Source of the DNA: JAKPBU01 sp964425695
GTDB lineage: Bacteria > Pseudomonadota > Gammaproteobacteria > Xanthomonadales > Xanthomonadaceae
Reading direction: 5' to 3'
NCBI GenBank assembly: GCA_964425695.1
Contig: CAYRNF010000002.1
Span: 347,499-411,498, forward strand
Length of the DNA stretch: 64,000 bases
Position 1 is the stretch's first letter, and the number at the start of each line of letters is the position of its first letter. Positions 8,058-15,808 of this stretch are shown here, one piece after another. The translations under genes and the position numbers were made by a program. The notes under the pieces are model-generated. The model was not told where the DNA came from, did not search any database, and saw nothing but the letters and a program-made list of their open reading frames with translations.

Positions 8058-8951
8058 TCAGAAGGCGCGCTGGTACTCCAGCATCACCTGCGTGTAGTCG
8101 TAGCCGTCGCCGGAACCTGCATCCGAGGGCGTATCGGTGTGCAGCAGACGCGCCTGCAGGAACCAGTCGCGGCCTTCGCGCGGGCTCGACACCGCCGCCT
8201 CGAAGAAGCGGGCAGGGCGCCAGTCGGAGCCGCTGTCGCGCTGCCGGCCCACGCCCGCGGCGGCCAGGTACATCCAGCCGCCGCGGAAGCGTCGCAGCTG
8301 CACGGTGGGGATCGCTTCGGCATACCAGCGCGGCGCGTAGTAATCGAACTCGCCCGGCTCGCTGTTGCGCAGGTAGCGCGTGCGCAGCTGGGCGCTCAGC
8401 CCCCACTGCTCGCGTGCGACCCAGGTATAGCGGCCGCGCAGCAGGCTGCGCGTGTTGTCGCCGGTGAAGTCCTGCACCGCGCCGACCACGGTGACGATGT
8501 TGCGGTCGTTCAGCGGCAGGTCGTAGGCCGCGCCGAGCAGGGTATGGTGCAGCCCGCGTTCCAGGCCCTGCCGCGTCTCCACGACTTCGCGCTCCAGGAA
8601 GTATTCCTGGCGGATGCGGCCTTCGGAATGGACGCTGGCGTTGCCCAGCCAGGTGTCGCCGTCGGTACCCAGCATGCCCTGCCATTTCCACGCGTCGCCG
8701 CCGGCGAAGCGGTAGTACAGGCGCTCGTCGCGATAGGTGCGGCCGCCCTGCGGGCGGAACGCGGCGCGCTCGAAGCGCACGCCCTGGTAGTGCTCGAGGT
8801 CGCGATGGACGAAATCGTAGCCAATGCCTGCCTTGACGGTTTCGGAGTCGTCCGCATCGCTGGAGGCGAAGGCGTCGAAGCGCACCGCCTGCGCGTGCGC
8901 GCTGCCTGCGGCGATCGCCGCGGCCGCCAGGAGGAGGGTCTGGATCTTCAC
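8058..8951 (-). CDS. YaiO-like outer-membrane beta-barrel protein
   Basis: This protein of about 297 residues begins with a signal peptide (KIQTLLLAAAAIAAGSAHAQA). It then shows alternating aromatic/polar strands typical of a small outer-membrane barrel and ends in an aromatic residue (EYQRAF), as barrels do. It resembles the YaiO family. The GTG at 8951 overlaps the stop of the glycosyltransferase gene by 4 nt and gives a canonical signal peptide; an ATG at 8963 is the alternative start. Sharing a message with a processive-type glycosyltransferase suggests a role in passing or anchoring a surface polysaccharide at the outer membrane (inference). Confidence 0.7.
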   Translation of the reverse strand: MKIQTLLLAAAAIAAGSAHAQAVRFDAFASSDADDSETVKAGIGYDFVHRDLEHYQGVRFERAAFRPQGGRTYRDERLYYRFAGGDAWKWQGMLGTDGDTWLGNASVHSEGRIRQEYFLEREVVETRQGLERGLHHTLLGAAYDLPLNDRNIVTVVGAVQDFTGDNTRSLLRGRYTWVAREQWGLSAQLRTRYLRNSEPGEFDYYAPRWYAEAIPTVQLRRFRGGWMYLAAAGVGRQRDSGSDWRPARFFEAAVSSPREGRDWFLQARLLHTDTPSDAGSGDGYDYTQVMLEYQRAF

Positions 8952-10336
8952 TTGGTATCCCATTGCTTGCGCAGGCCGATCAGCTCGGCCGCATAGCCCC
9001 ACACGCATACGGGCTGCATGACCAGGCTGTAGCCCAGCACGTAGAAGAAGAAGCCGCTGATGTTCCTGCGCACGTGCAGGCCCTGCCAGCGAAACATGCG
9101 CGACTGCACGCGGTAGATCAGCGCGTTCCACAGCGCGGCCAGCGGCAGCACCGCCAGGGTCATGATCCCCGCGATCTGGTAGTGCCCGAACAGCGCCAGC
9201 ACGATCCCGGGGATGAAGGCGAAGGTGTACGCCAGGTCCATCGGCAGGAACAGGAGGTTCCACCAGACGAACAGTGTGGTCATGCGCCGCCGCACCAGCA
9301 GGCGCGGGTGGTGCGCGAACGCCTCGACCAGGCCGCGCGACCAGCGCTTGCGCTGCAGCGCGAACTGGCGCAGCGTCTCGGGCACGTGGGTGAACAGCAG
9401 CGCGTCCTCGGCGTAACCGATGCGGTGGCCGGCATCCAGCAGCGCCCACGAAACCACGATGTCCTCGCCCACGCATCCGGGCCAGCCGCCCACGTCGAGC
9501 AGCGCCTGCTTTTCGTACAGCGAGAACGCGCCCTGCGCCACCAGCGTGCCGTGGTACATGCTCTGCATGCGCTTGACCGCGGCGATGCCGTGGAAGTAGT
9601 CCCACTCCTGGCCGCGGGTCAACCAGGTCTTGCGCGAGTTGCGCACCAGCACCGCACCGGCCACCGCGACGGTGCCGGCCGGGTCGCTGATCTTGCGCTC
9701 CACGATGCGGCGCAGCGCCTGGTGGTGCAGCCAGGAGTCGCCGTCGATCGTCACCACCAGGTCGTGGCCGGCCAGCTGCAGCCCGCGGTTGAGCACGGCG
9801 GCCTTGCCGGCGTTGCGCGGGTAGTGCACCAGCCGCATCCGCGCGCCGGTGGTCGGCGCAAGTTCGGAGATCGCGCGTTCGGCCACCTCGCGGGTCGCGT
9901 CGGTGGAGCCGTCGTCAAGCACCAGGACCTCGAGTTCGCCCGGGTACTCCTGCGCGGCGATGCTGCGCAGGGTGTCGTCCAGGTGCGCCTCCTCGTTGAA
10001 GCACGCGATCAGCACCGTGACGCCCGGATAGCTCGCCGGCAGCGCGCGCCGCGGCCGCCGGTCCATGACGATGGTGGAAATCAGGAACGCGTTCATGAAC
10101 CCGGGGACGTAGGCGATGAACACCACGATGAAAATCGCCAGTGGCCAGGTCACGTACCCGGCCAGGTCCCGCAGCCAGGGCAGGGACAGCCACACGCTCA
10201 GCGCCGTCCAAGCGCATGCCAGCAGCAGCGCAAGGGCGAACTTGGCCTGCACGGGCAGGTACCAGCGGCGCCAGTGCGGCACCGCCACCGCGCCCGGACT
10301 GGCGAGATGTGCGAAGGCATCGGTCGGCGGGAGCAT
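8948..10336 (-). CDS. Membrane-bound family 2 glycosyltransferase
   Basis: The 462-residue inner-membrane enzyme has N-terminal transmembrane segments (about 20-85), a cytosolic GT-A domain (about 100-330) and C-terminal membrane segments. GT2 motifs are TVLIACFNEE, LDDGSTDATRE, the DxD-type TIDGDSW, VGEDIVVSW and the processive-synthase motif QRKRWSRG. It resembles PgaC/IcaA-type polysaccharide synthases. The frame opens 50 codons further upstream to 10486. That stretch holds a terminator-like hairpin after the tRNA and is not conserved-looking, so Met at 10336 is preferred. Its partner is the overlapping YaiO-like barrel; no PgaA, PgaB or PgaD is present. The product is unknown. Confidence 0.8.
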   Translation of the reverse strand: MLPPTDAFAHLASPGAVAVPHWRRWYLPVQAKFALALLLACAWTALSVWLSLPWLRDLAGYVTWPLAIFIVVFIAYVPGFMNAFLISTIVMDRRPRRALPASYPGVTVLIACFNEEAHLDDTLRSIAAQEYPGELEVLVLDDGSTDATREVAERAISELAPTTGARMRLVHYPRNAGKAAVLNRGLQLAGHDLVVTIDGDSWLHHQALRRIVERKISDPAGTVAVAGAVLVRNSRKTWLTRGQEWDYFHGIAAVKRMQSMYHGTLVAQGAFSLYEKQALLDVGGWPGCVGEDIVVSWALLDAGHRIGYAEDALLFTHVPETLRQFALQRKRWSRGLVEAFAHHPRLLVRRRMTTLFVWWNLLFLPMDLAYTFAFIPGIVLALFGHYQIAGIMTLAVLPLAALWNALIYRVQSRMFRWQGLHVRRNISGFFFYVLGYSLVMQPVCVWGYAAELIGLRKQWDTK

Positions 10337-10424
10337 GTCGCCCGGAACGGGCGGATTGGAGAGCCGGACAGGCTCTTGCGCGACGATCGCCGCGCCCTGC
10401 GAAGCACTCAAAACCACGACTGCC

Positions 10425-10444
10425 TGTAAAACCCCTGTTGGGGG
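10425..10444 (-). terminator. Possible terminator after tRNA-Pro
   Basis: On the minus strand CCCC pairs with GGGG across a short AACA-type loop and TTTTA follows. It lies between the tRNA and the preferred glycosyltransferase start. The stem is short, so this is tentative. A second perfect stem, GCCCATG/CATGGGC (10500-10526), directly abuts the tRNA 3' end. Confidence 0.35.
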
Positions 10445-10526
10445 CAAGGTAGTTCCGGCGCGGTGGCCGTGCGGTGAACGCGTCACGATCCGCGTTCAGG
10501 CCCATGACCGCGAACGGCGCATGGGC

Positions 10527-10603
<77 letters not shown>

Positions 10604-10797
10604 AGGGAGCCGCGCATGATACGCAAGCGTCCCCGGGCGAGGCAAGCCGGCACGGTCGCTCGGGACCGGCGGCCCATCGTCGCGGGTGCGCGGCGGCGTA
10701 CGCCCCCCGGCATGCCCGTATTGCCGGTGCGCTCGCGGCGGCGCCCAGCGCATGCACGCGGCGTGCCGCTGCGGCCGGGGCAGGGCGAGGCAGCGGA

Positions 10798-10803
10798 TAG
10801 AAT
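10798..10803 (+). promoter_or_regulatory. Possible -10 element of hisS
   Basis: TAGAAT lies 27 nt before the hisS start codon. No convincing -35 is visible upstream in the GC-rich sequence, so the call is weak. The remaining 10604-10797 holds no gene. Confidence 0.3.
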
Positions 10804-10830
10804 GACCGGCCACGCGCAGCCGATGTCCGC

Positions 10831-12240
10831 ATGATCAAGCCCAGAACCCCGCCCGGTGTCATGGAACTGCTGCCGCGCGACCAGATCGCGTTCCAGCGCA
10901 TGCTCGACACCATCCGCCGCACGTTCGAGCGATTCGGCTTCCTGCCGGTGGAAACGCCGGTGTTCGAACTGACCGACGTGCTGCTGACCAAGTCGGGCGG
11001 AGAGACCGAGCGGCAGGTGTATTTCGTGCAGTCCACCGGCGCGCTGGAGAAGGCGTCGCAGGGCGAAGGCGGACCCGGGCCCGCCCTGCCGGAGCTGGCG
11101 CTGCGCTTCGACCTGACCGTGCCGCTGGCCCGCTACGTGGCCGAGCACGAGCACGACCTGGCGTTCCCGTTCCGCCGCTACCAGATGCAGCGGGTGTACC
11201 GCGGCGAGCGCGCGCAGCGCGGCCGGTTCCGCGAGTTCTACCAGTGCGACATCGACGTGATCGGCAAGGATGCGCTGTCCACCCGCCACGACGCGGAGAT
11301 CCCGGCGGTGATCGCCGCCGTGTTCGAGGCGCTGGCGATCGGCGACTTCACCATCCAGCTCAACCACCGCAAGCTGCTGCGCGGCTATTTCGAGGGCCTG
11401 GGCATCGAGGGCGAGCGCCAGCTGGCCGTGCTGCGCGAGCTCGACAAGCTGGACAAACGGGGCGAAGACGCGGTGCGCGCCACGCTGGCCGGCGAGGGCT
11501 TCGGGCTGGGCGAAGACGCCATCGCCCGGCTCATGGCGTTCGCCCGCGTACGCTCCACGGGCCACGACGACGCCCTGGCGCGGCTCGATGCGCTGGGCGC
11601 CGGCACGGCACTGTTCGAGGAAGGCCGCGCCGAACTGCGCGAGGTCCTGCAGCAGCTGCGCGCGCTGGGCGTGCCCGAGGCGCGCTATGCGATCAACCTG
11701 TCCATTGCGCGCGGTCTGGATTACTACACCGGCATCGTCTACGAAACCACGCTGGACGCCCATCCGCAGATCGGCTCCATCTGTTCCGGCGGCCGCTACG
11801 AGAACCTGGCCGGGCACTACACGAAGTCGAAGCTGCCGGGCGTGGGCATTTCCATCGGCCTGACCCGGCTGTTCTTCCAGCTGCGCGATGCGGGCCTTGC
11901 CGACACCGCGGACAGCACCGTGGATGCGCTGGTGACGCTGCTCGACGACAGCGGGCTGGACGCGGCGCTGGCCCTGTCGCAGCGGCTGCGCGCGGGCGGG
12001 CTGAACGTGGAAACCCAGCTCGAACCGCGCAAGCTGGCCAGGCAGCTGCAGTACGCGGACAAGGCGGGCATCCGCTTCGTGGTGATCCGCGGCCCGGACG
12101 AGGTCGCCAAGGGCGTGGTCGCCGTGAAGGACCTGCGCCGGGGCGAGCAGTTCGAGGTAGCCGAGGCGGAGCTGGCCTCGACCCTGCAGGTGGAGCGCGA
12201 ACAGTGGCGCGCACTGCCGGGCGCCGCGGCGCAGGCGTAG
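10831..12240 (+). CDS. hisS: Histidyl-tRNA synthetase
   Basis: This 469-residue class II aminoacyl-tRNA synthetase charges tRNA-His. Visible segments are motif 2 (RVYRGERAQRGRFREFYQCD, near 131-150), the histidine-binding loop RGLDYYTGIVYE near 295, and GGRYENLAGHY. The C-terminal anticodon-binding domain starts near 365. It is somewhat longer than E. coli HisS (424). The stop TAG is the start of a TAGGGGCGGC repeat arm. Its position between tRNA-Pro and the histidine genes places histidine use and synthesis side by side, but a separate promoter is likely. Confidence 0.95.
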   Translation: MIKPRTPPGVMELLPRDQIAFQRMLDTIRRTFERFGFLPVETPVFELTDVLLTKSGGETERQVYFVQSTGALEKASQGEGGPGPALPELALRFDLTVPLARYVAEHEHDLAFPFRRYQMQRVYRGERAQRGRFREFYQCDIDVIGKDALSTRHDAEIPAVIAAVFEALAIGDFTIQLNHRKLLRGYFEGLGIEGERQLAVLRELDKLDKRGEDAVRATLAGEGFGLGEDAIARLMAFARVRSTGHDDALARLDALGAGTALFEEGRAELREVLQQLRALGVPEARYAINLSIARGLDYYTGIVYETTLDAHPQIGSICSGGRYENLAGHYTKSKLPGVGISIGLTRLFFQLRDAGLADTADSTVDALVTLLDDSGLDAALALSQRLRAGGLNVETQLEPRKLARQLQYADKAGIRFVVIRGPDEVAKGVVAVKDLRRGEQFEVAEAELASTLQVEREQWRALPGAAAQA

Positions 12241-12327
12241 GGGCGGCTGCCGCCGCGACCTCACGGTGACTGCGGCCGCGATGCTCCGGCAATGGATTCC
12301 AACGCCCGCGGCTGAAGCCGCTTCCAC
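12238..12327. repeat. REP-like palindrome (hisS/hutH gap), diverged copy
   Basis: The left arm TAGGGGCGGCTGCCGCCGCGA begins at the hisS stop codon. The right arm CGCGGCTGAAGCCGCTTCCA ends near 12327. It is a diverged member of the GGAGCGGCTT family. Confidence 0.75.
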
Positions 12328-12357
12328 ATCCGTCTTCACCAGCAGGGCCGCAACCGC

Positions 12358-14244
12358 ATGACCACGATCCGCCTCGACGGCACGTCGCTGACCCGCGCGC
12401 AACTCGTCGCCGTGGCAGGCGGCGCAGCGGTCGAGCTTGCGCCCGAGGCGCTTGGGGCCGTGGCGCGCGCCGCCGACTTCCTGGCCGAACAGGTGCGCCG
12501 CGAGGAGCCGATCTACGGCGTGTCCACCGGCTTCGGCAGCAACGCCGACAAGCTGCTGGGGGCGCATCACCTGCGCGACACCGCGGGGCAGGGCGCGCAT
12601 CCGCACGAATCGCTGCACGCGGAGCTGCAGCGCAACCTGATCGTGACCCACGCGGTCTGCGTGGGCGAGCCGTTTGCGCAGGACGTGGTGCGCGCGATGC
12701 TGTGCATCCGCATCAACACGCTGCTGCGCGGGCACTCGGGCATCCGCGTGGAAACCCTGCAGGCGCTGGCGGCGATGCTCAATGCGGGCATCGTGCCGGT
12801 GGTGCCGCAGCTGGGCTCGGTGGGCGCGTCGGGCGACCTGGCGCCGCTGTCGCACCTGGCCATCGTGCTGTTGGGCGGCGGCGAGGCGTTCGTGGACGGG
12901 CAGCGCCTGCCCGGCGCCGAGGCGCTGCGGCGCAAGGGCCTGGCGCCGGTCGCGCTGTCGTACAAGGAAGGCCTGGCGCTCAACAACGGCACCGCGCAGA
13001 TGCTGGCCACCGGCGTGCTGGCGGTGCAGAAGCTCGATGACCTGCTCGACACCGCCGACCTGGCCGCGGCGATGACGCTGGATGCGTTCGCCGGCCGGCT
13101 GGGGGCGTTCGCCGAGGACGTGCACGCGCTGCGTCCGCATCCGGGCCAGGTGCAGGTGGCCGGGCGCCTGCGCCGCCTGCTGCAGGGTTCCACCCTGGCC
13201 GACATTCCCTACCACCTGGTGCCGCGTTTCCGGCCGTGGCTGCCCGCGTCCTGGCGCGATGCGCAGGCCCGCAAGCTCAGCTTCGACATCGGCTGGGACT
13301 GGGTGCCGCTGGACCAGCGCCATGGGCGCGAGAAGTTCTACCGGCGGTTCCGCCCGTTCCGCGGCGGCAAGAAGCACCAGCCGCAGGACAGCTACAGCCT
13401 GCGCTGCATCCCACAGGTGCACGGCGCGGTGCGCGACGCGCTGGAACAGGCGAAGCGGGTGCTGGATATCGAGCTCAACGCGGTCACCGACAACCCGCTG
13501 GTGTTCCCGGACAAGCAGGCCGACCACGTCGAGCAGCAGGTCGTGTCCGCCGGCCATTTCCACGGCATGCCGCTGGCGCTGGCGATGAGCTACGTGAAGG
13601 CCGCCATCCCGGTGTTGGCCGCGATCAGCGAGCGCCGCCTCAACAAGCTGGTGGACCCCGCGACCAATGACGGGTTGCCGGCGTTCCTGATCGGCAACGA
13701 GGACGGGACCGAGTCGGGGCACATGATCGTGCAGTACACGGCCGCGGCCATCGTCAACGACCTGGCCAGCCGCGCCCATCCGGCCAGCGTGTTTTCCATC
13801 CCGACCAGCGCCAACGCCGAAGACCATGTGTCCATGGGCGCCAACGAGGCGCGGCACGTGCTGGCCATGGCCGACGACCTGGGCAAGGTGCTCGCGCTGG
13901 AGCTGTACACCGCCGCCCAGGCGCTGGACCTGCGCCGCGACATGATCAACGCCGCCCGGGCGCTGGCGCGCAACGGCGAGGCGGCGGACTTCGTGTCGAA
14001 AGTGCAGGGCGGCCCGGCTCCCGGCACCCCGGACCACGCGGCGTTCCTGGCTGAAGTCGAGGCGTTGCGCGGCGAACTGGCCGCTTCGCCCGAATTCCAG
14101 CCCGGCGCCGCGGTGGCGGCGGCGCATGCCGCGCTGCGCGAGCGCATCCCGTTCCTCGACCGCGACCGCGCGCTCGATCGCGAGGTGGCCACGGCGGTCG
14201 CGCTGGTGGCGGAAGGGCGGCTGGCCGGCATCGCCCGCGCCTGA
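12358..14244 (+). CDS. hutH: Enlarged MIO-type aromatic amino acid (histidine) ammonia-lyase
   Basis: The protein belongs to the HAL/PAL/TAL family, which eliminates ammonia from histidine (or another aromatic amino acid) using an MIO cofactor formed from Ala-Ser-Gly, here residues 157-159 in GSVGASGDLAPLSHLA. YGVSTGFGS (about 50-58), ITDNPLVFP-like and IPTSANAEDHVSMG segments support activity. At 628 residues it is about 120 longer than usual HutH. A basic insert lies at about 282-342 before QDSYSLRC, and a second extra segment at about 535-585. The substrate-selectivity position reads QRNLIVTH, with Asn-Leu where P. putida HutH has Ser-Leu. No hutU, hutI or hutG is nearby, so the substrate is less certain than the chemistry. 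Confidence 0.8.
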   Translation: MTTIRLDGTSLTRAQLVAVAGGAAVELAPEALGAVARAADFLAEQVRREEPIYGVSTGFGSNADKLLGAHHLRDTAGQGAHPHESLHAELQRNLIVTHAVCVGEPFAQDVVRAMLCIRINTLLRGHSGIRVETLQALAAMLNAGIVPVVPQLGSVGASGDLAPLSHLAIVLLGGGEAFVDGQRLPGAEALRRKGLAPVALSYKEGLALNNGTAQMLATGVLAVQKLDDLLDTADLAAAMTLDAFAGRLGAFAEDVHALRPHPGQVQVAGRLRRLLQGSTLADIPYHLVPRFRPWLPASWRDAQARKLSFDIGWDWVPLDQRHGREKFYRRFRPFRGGKKHQPQDSYSLRCIPQVHGAVRDALEQAKRVLDIELNAVTDNPLVFPDKQADHVEQQVVSAGHFHGMPLALAMSYVKAAIPVLAAISERRLNKLVDPATNDGLPAFLIGNEDGTESGHMIVQYTAAAIVNDLASRAHPASVFSIPTSANAEDHVSMGANEARHVLAMADDLGKVLALELYTAAQALDLRRDMINAARALARNGEAADFVSKVQGGPAPGTPDHAAFLAEVEALRGELAASPEFQPGAAVAAAHAALRERIPFLDRDRALDREVATAVALVAEGRLAGIARA

Positions 14245-14501
14245 CGCGCACCGCGCATGTCGCTTGGTCGGCCTGGGCCGGCCTGGGCTGGCGTGGGCTG
14301 GTCGGGAGCGAGACGCATGGGAGGCCGAACCGCGCCAGGCGTGCCCCTGCGGGTGGGGCTGCGCGACCTGGCTTCGGCTGACGCCCCGCCGCGTGGCGCG
14401 AGCGCGTGCTCCTTGCTGCCCGGTTGCTGCCGCCCGGCGGGCAGCGCGGTGCGCTTTCCCACGTTCTCAAGCACGCGCCATGCGCGCAGCCGACGGGCGG
14501 G
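14245..14501. other. Intergenic region with degenerate 10-bp direct repeats
   Basis: Between hutH and the his operon promoter no coding sequence is convincing. At 14269-14308 four 10-bp units run in tandem (CGGCCTGGGC twice, TGGCGTGGGC, TGGTCGGGAG). Otherwise I see nothing recognisable. Confidence 0.6.
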
Positions 14502-14530
14502 TTGACCGAAGCCCGTCGTGCGGGTTAATG
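14502..14530 (+). promoter_or_regulatory. Sigma-70-type promoter of the histidine operon
   Basis: TTGACC (14502-14507) and TTAATG (14525-14530) are separated by exactly 17 nt, placing the transcription start near 14537 and leaving a leader of about 20 nt before the repressor gene. A GACGGGC/GCCCGTC dyad flanks the -35 box. Confidence 0.7.
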
Positions 14531-14552
14531 TGCTAGCGCGCTATTACATTAA
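14525..14552. promoter_or_regulatory. 28-bp palindromic operator (TrpR-family type)
   Basis: The sequence is TTAATGT-GC-TAGCGCGCTA-TT-ACATTAA. The outer 7-mers are perfect reverse complements, and the core TAGCGCGCTA is itself a perfect palindrome. It covers the -10 box and the expected transcription start. CTAG half-sites resemble the E. coli TrpR box. It is the natural binding site for the TrpR-type protein encoded 5 nt downstream, implying autoregulation and control of hisGDCBHAFI (inference). Confidence 0.75.
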
Positions 14553-14556
14553 TCCA

Positions 14557-14883
14557 ATGAAACAACGTATCGAACCCCTGCCGGAACGCGATGCCGACGC
14601 CTCCCTGAAGGCGCTGGCCAAGGCGTTCGCTTCGCTGGAGCGCGCCGAGGACGTGCGGGCGTTCCTGGAAGACCTGTGCACGCCGGCCGAGCTGGAGGCC
14701 ATGGCCGACCGCTGGCGCGTGGTGCCGCTGCTGCTGCAGGGCGTTCCGTACCGCGAGATCCACGACCGCACCCTGGTCAGCGTGACCACCATCGGCCGGG
14801 TGGCGCGCACGCTGGAGCGTGGCGCCGGCGGCTATGCCGCCGCCGCGCGACGCCAGTTCCCGCGCCTCTCCCCTTCGCACTGA
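14557..14883 (+). CDS. TrpR/YerC-family repressor heading the his operon
   Basis: The 108-residue DNA-binding protein has the TrpR fold. Helical segments run to a helix-turn-helix of the form LCTPAELEAMADRWRVVPLLL then GVPYREIHDRTLVSVTTIGRVARTL. A longer frame starts at 14518 but would be translated from the -10/operator region, so Met at 14557 is taken. It is 10 nt from hisG and shares its promoter. Such proteins in Xanthomonadales have been proposed as histidine-responsive repressors of histidine biosynthesis; the linked palindrome and operon agree with this. The ligand (histidine) is inferred, not visible. Confidence 0.85.
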   Translation: MKQRIEPLPERDADASLKALAKAFASLERAEDVRAFLEDLCTPAELEAMADRWRVVPLLLQGVPYREIHDRTLVSVTTIGRVARTLERGAGGYAAAARRQFPRLSPSH

Positions 14884-14893
14884 ACCCGATCCC

Positions 14894-15808
14894 ATGAGCC
14901 CGACGCCCGTCAACGGCGTGCGCGACCGTTTGCGCATCGCCATCCAGAAATCCGGACGCCTCAGCGACCCGGCGCGCGCACTGCTGGCCGCGTGCGGCCT
15001 GAGCTGGCGCGAAAGCCGCGACCGCCTGTTCTGCTACGGCGAGTCGCTGCCGGTGGACCTGCTGCTGGTGCGCGACGACGACATCCCCGGCCTGATCGCC
15101 GACGGCGTGTGCGACCTGGGCATCGTGGGCCGCAACGTGCTGCAGGAGCAGGCCGGCGACCGCGCGGCCAACGCCAAGCCTGCCGCGTACCGCGAATGGC
15201 GCGCGCTCGGCTTCGGCGGCTGCCGGCTGATGCTGGCCGTGCCCGATGCCTGGGAGTGGACCGGACCGGGGCAGGTGGCCGGCAGGCGCATCGCGACCAG
15301 CTATCCGGCCTTGCTTGAAGCGTGGCTGCGCAACCAGGAGATCCAGGCCGAGGTCGTGAACCTTTCCGGCTCCGTGGAAATCGCGCCGCGGCTGGGCCAG
15401 GCCGATCTGATCTGCGACCTGGTGTCCAGCGGCGCCACGCTCGCCGCCAACCAGCTCAAGCCGGTGGAAACGCTGCTGGAAAGCGAGGCGGTGCTGGCCG
15501 GCCCGGTGGCACCGTTCGGCGACGTGCGCGCGGAACTGGCGGACCTGCTGCTGCGCCGCCTGGACGGCGTGTTGAAGATCCGCGACAGCAAGCTGCTGCT
15601 GTTCCAGGCCTCGCGCGACGCGGTGCCGGGGCTGCTGGAACTGCTGCCGGATGCCGAAACCCCCACGCTGACGCGCATCGATGGCAGCGACCGCGTGGCG
15701 CTGCAGGCGCTGTGCCACGGCGCCATGACGTGGCAGCGCCTGGAGGATCTCAAGCGCGCCGGCGCCGCGGCGCTGATGGTGCTGCCGGTCGAGAGGATGC
15801 TGGCATGA
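14894..15808 (+). CDS. hisG: ATP phosphoribosyltransferase (long form)
   Basis: The 304-residue enzyme condenses ATP with PRPP, the committed step of histidine synthesis. Its length and C-terminal domain (about 225-300) mark the long HisG with a regulatory domain, so no HisZ is required. Conserved segments are RIAIQKSGRLSDP, DLGIVGRNVLQE and DLICDLVSSGATLAANQL, which holds the PRPP-binding loop. The ATG at 14894 is used; the frame is open upstream into the repressor gene. The stop overlaps the hisD start (ATGA). Confidence 0.96.
   Translation: MSPTPVNGVRDRLRIAIQKSGRLSDPARALLAACGLSWRESRDRLFCYGESLPVDLLLVRDDDIPGLIADGVCDLGIVGRNVLQEQAGDRAANAKPAAYREWRALGFGGCRLMLAVPDAWEWTGPGQVAGRRIATSYPALLEAWLRNQEIQAEVVNLSGSVEIAPRLGQADLICDLVSSGATLAANQLKPVETLLESEAVLAGPVAPFGDVRAELADLLLRRLDGVLKIRDSKLLLFQASRDAVPGLLELLPDAETPTLTRIDGSDRVALQALCHGAMTWQRLEDLKRAGAAALMVLPVERMLA

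Noticed and set aside
10421..10445. Possible riboswitch (c-di-GMP type) before the glycosyltransferase
   Set aside because: Only a short C4/G4 hairpin with T4 is present; the conserved riboswitch core could not be matched.
10337..10486. 50-residue N-terminal extension of the glycosyltransferase
   Set aside because: It is low-complexity, not typical of the family, and spans terminator-like sequence after the tRNA; the internal Met at 10336 is more likely.
14269..14308. CRISPR-like short repeats
   Set aside because: Four contiguous degenerate 10-bp units without spacers are a simple tandem repeat, not a CRISPR array.
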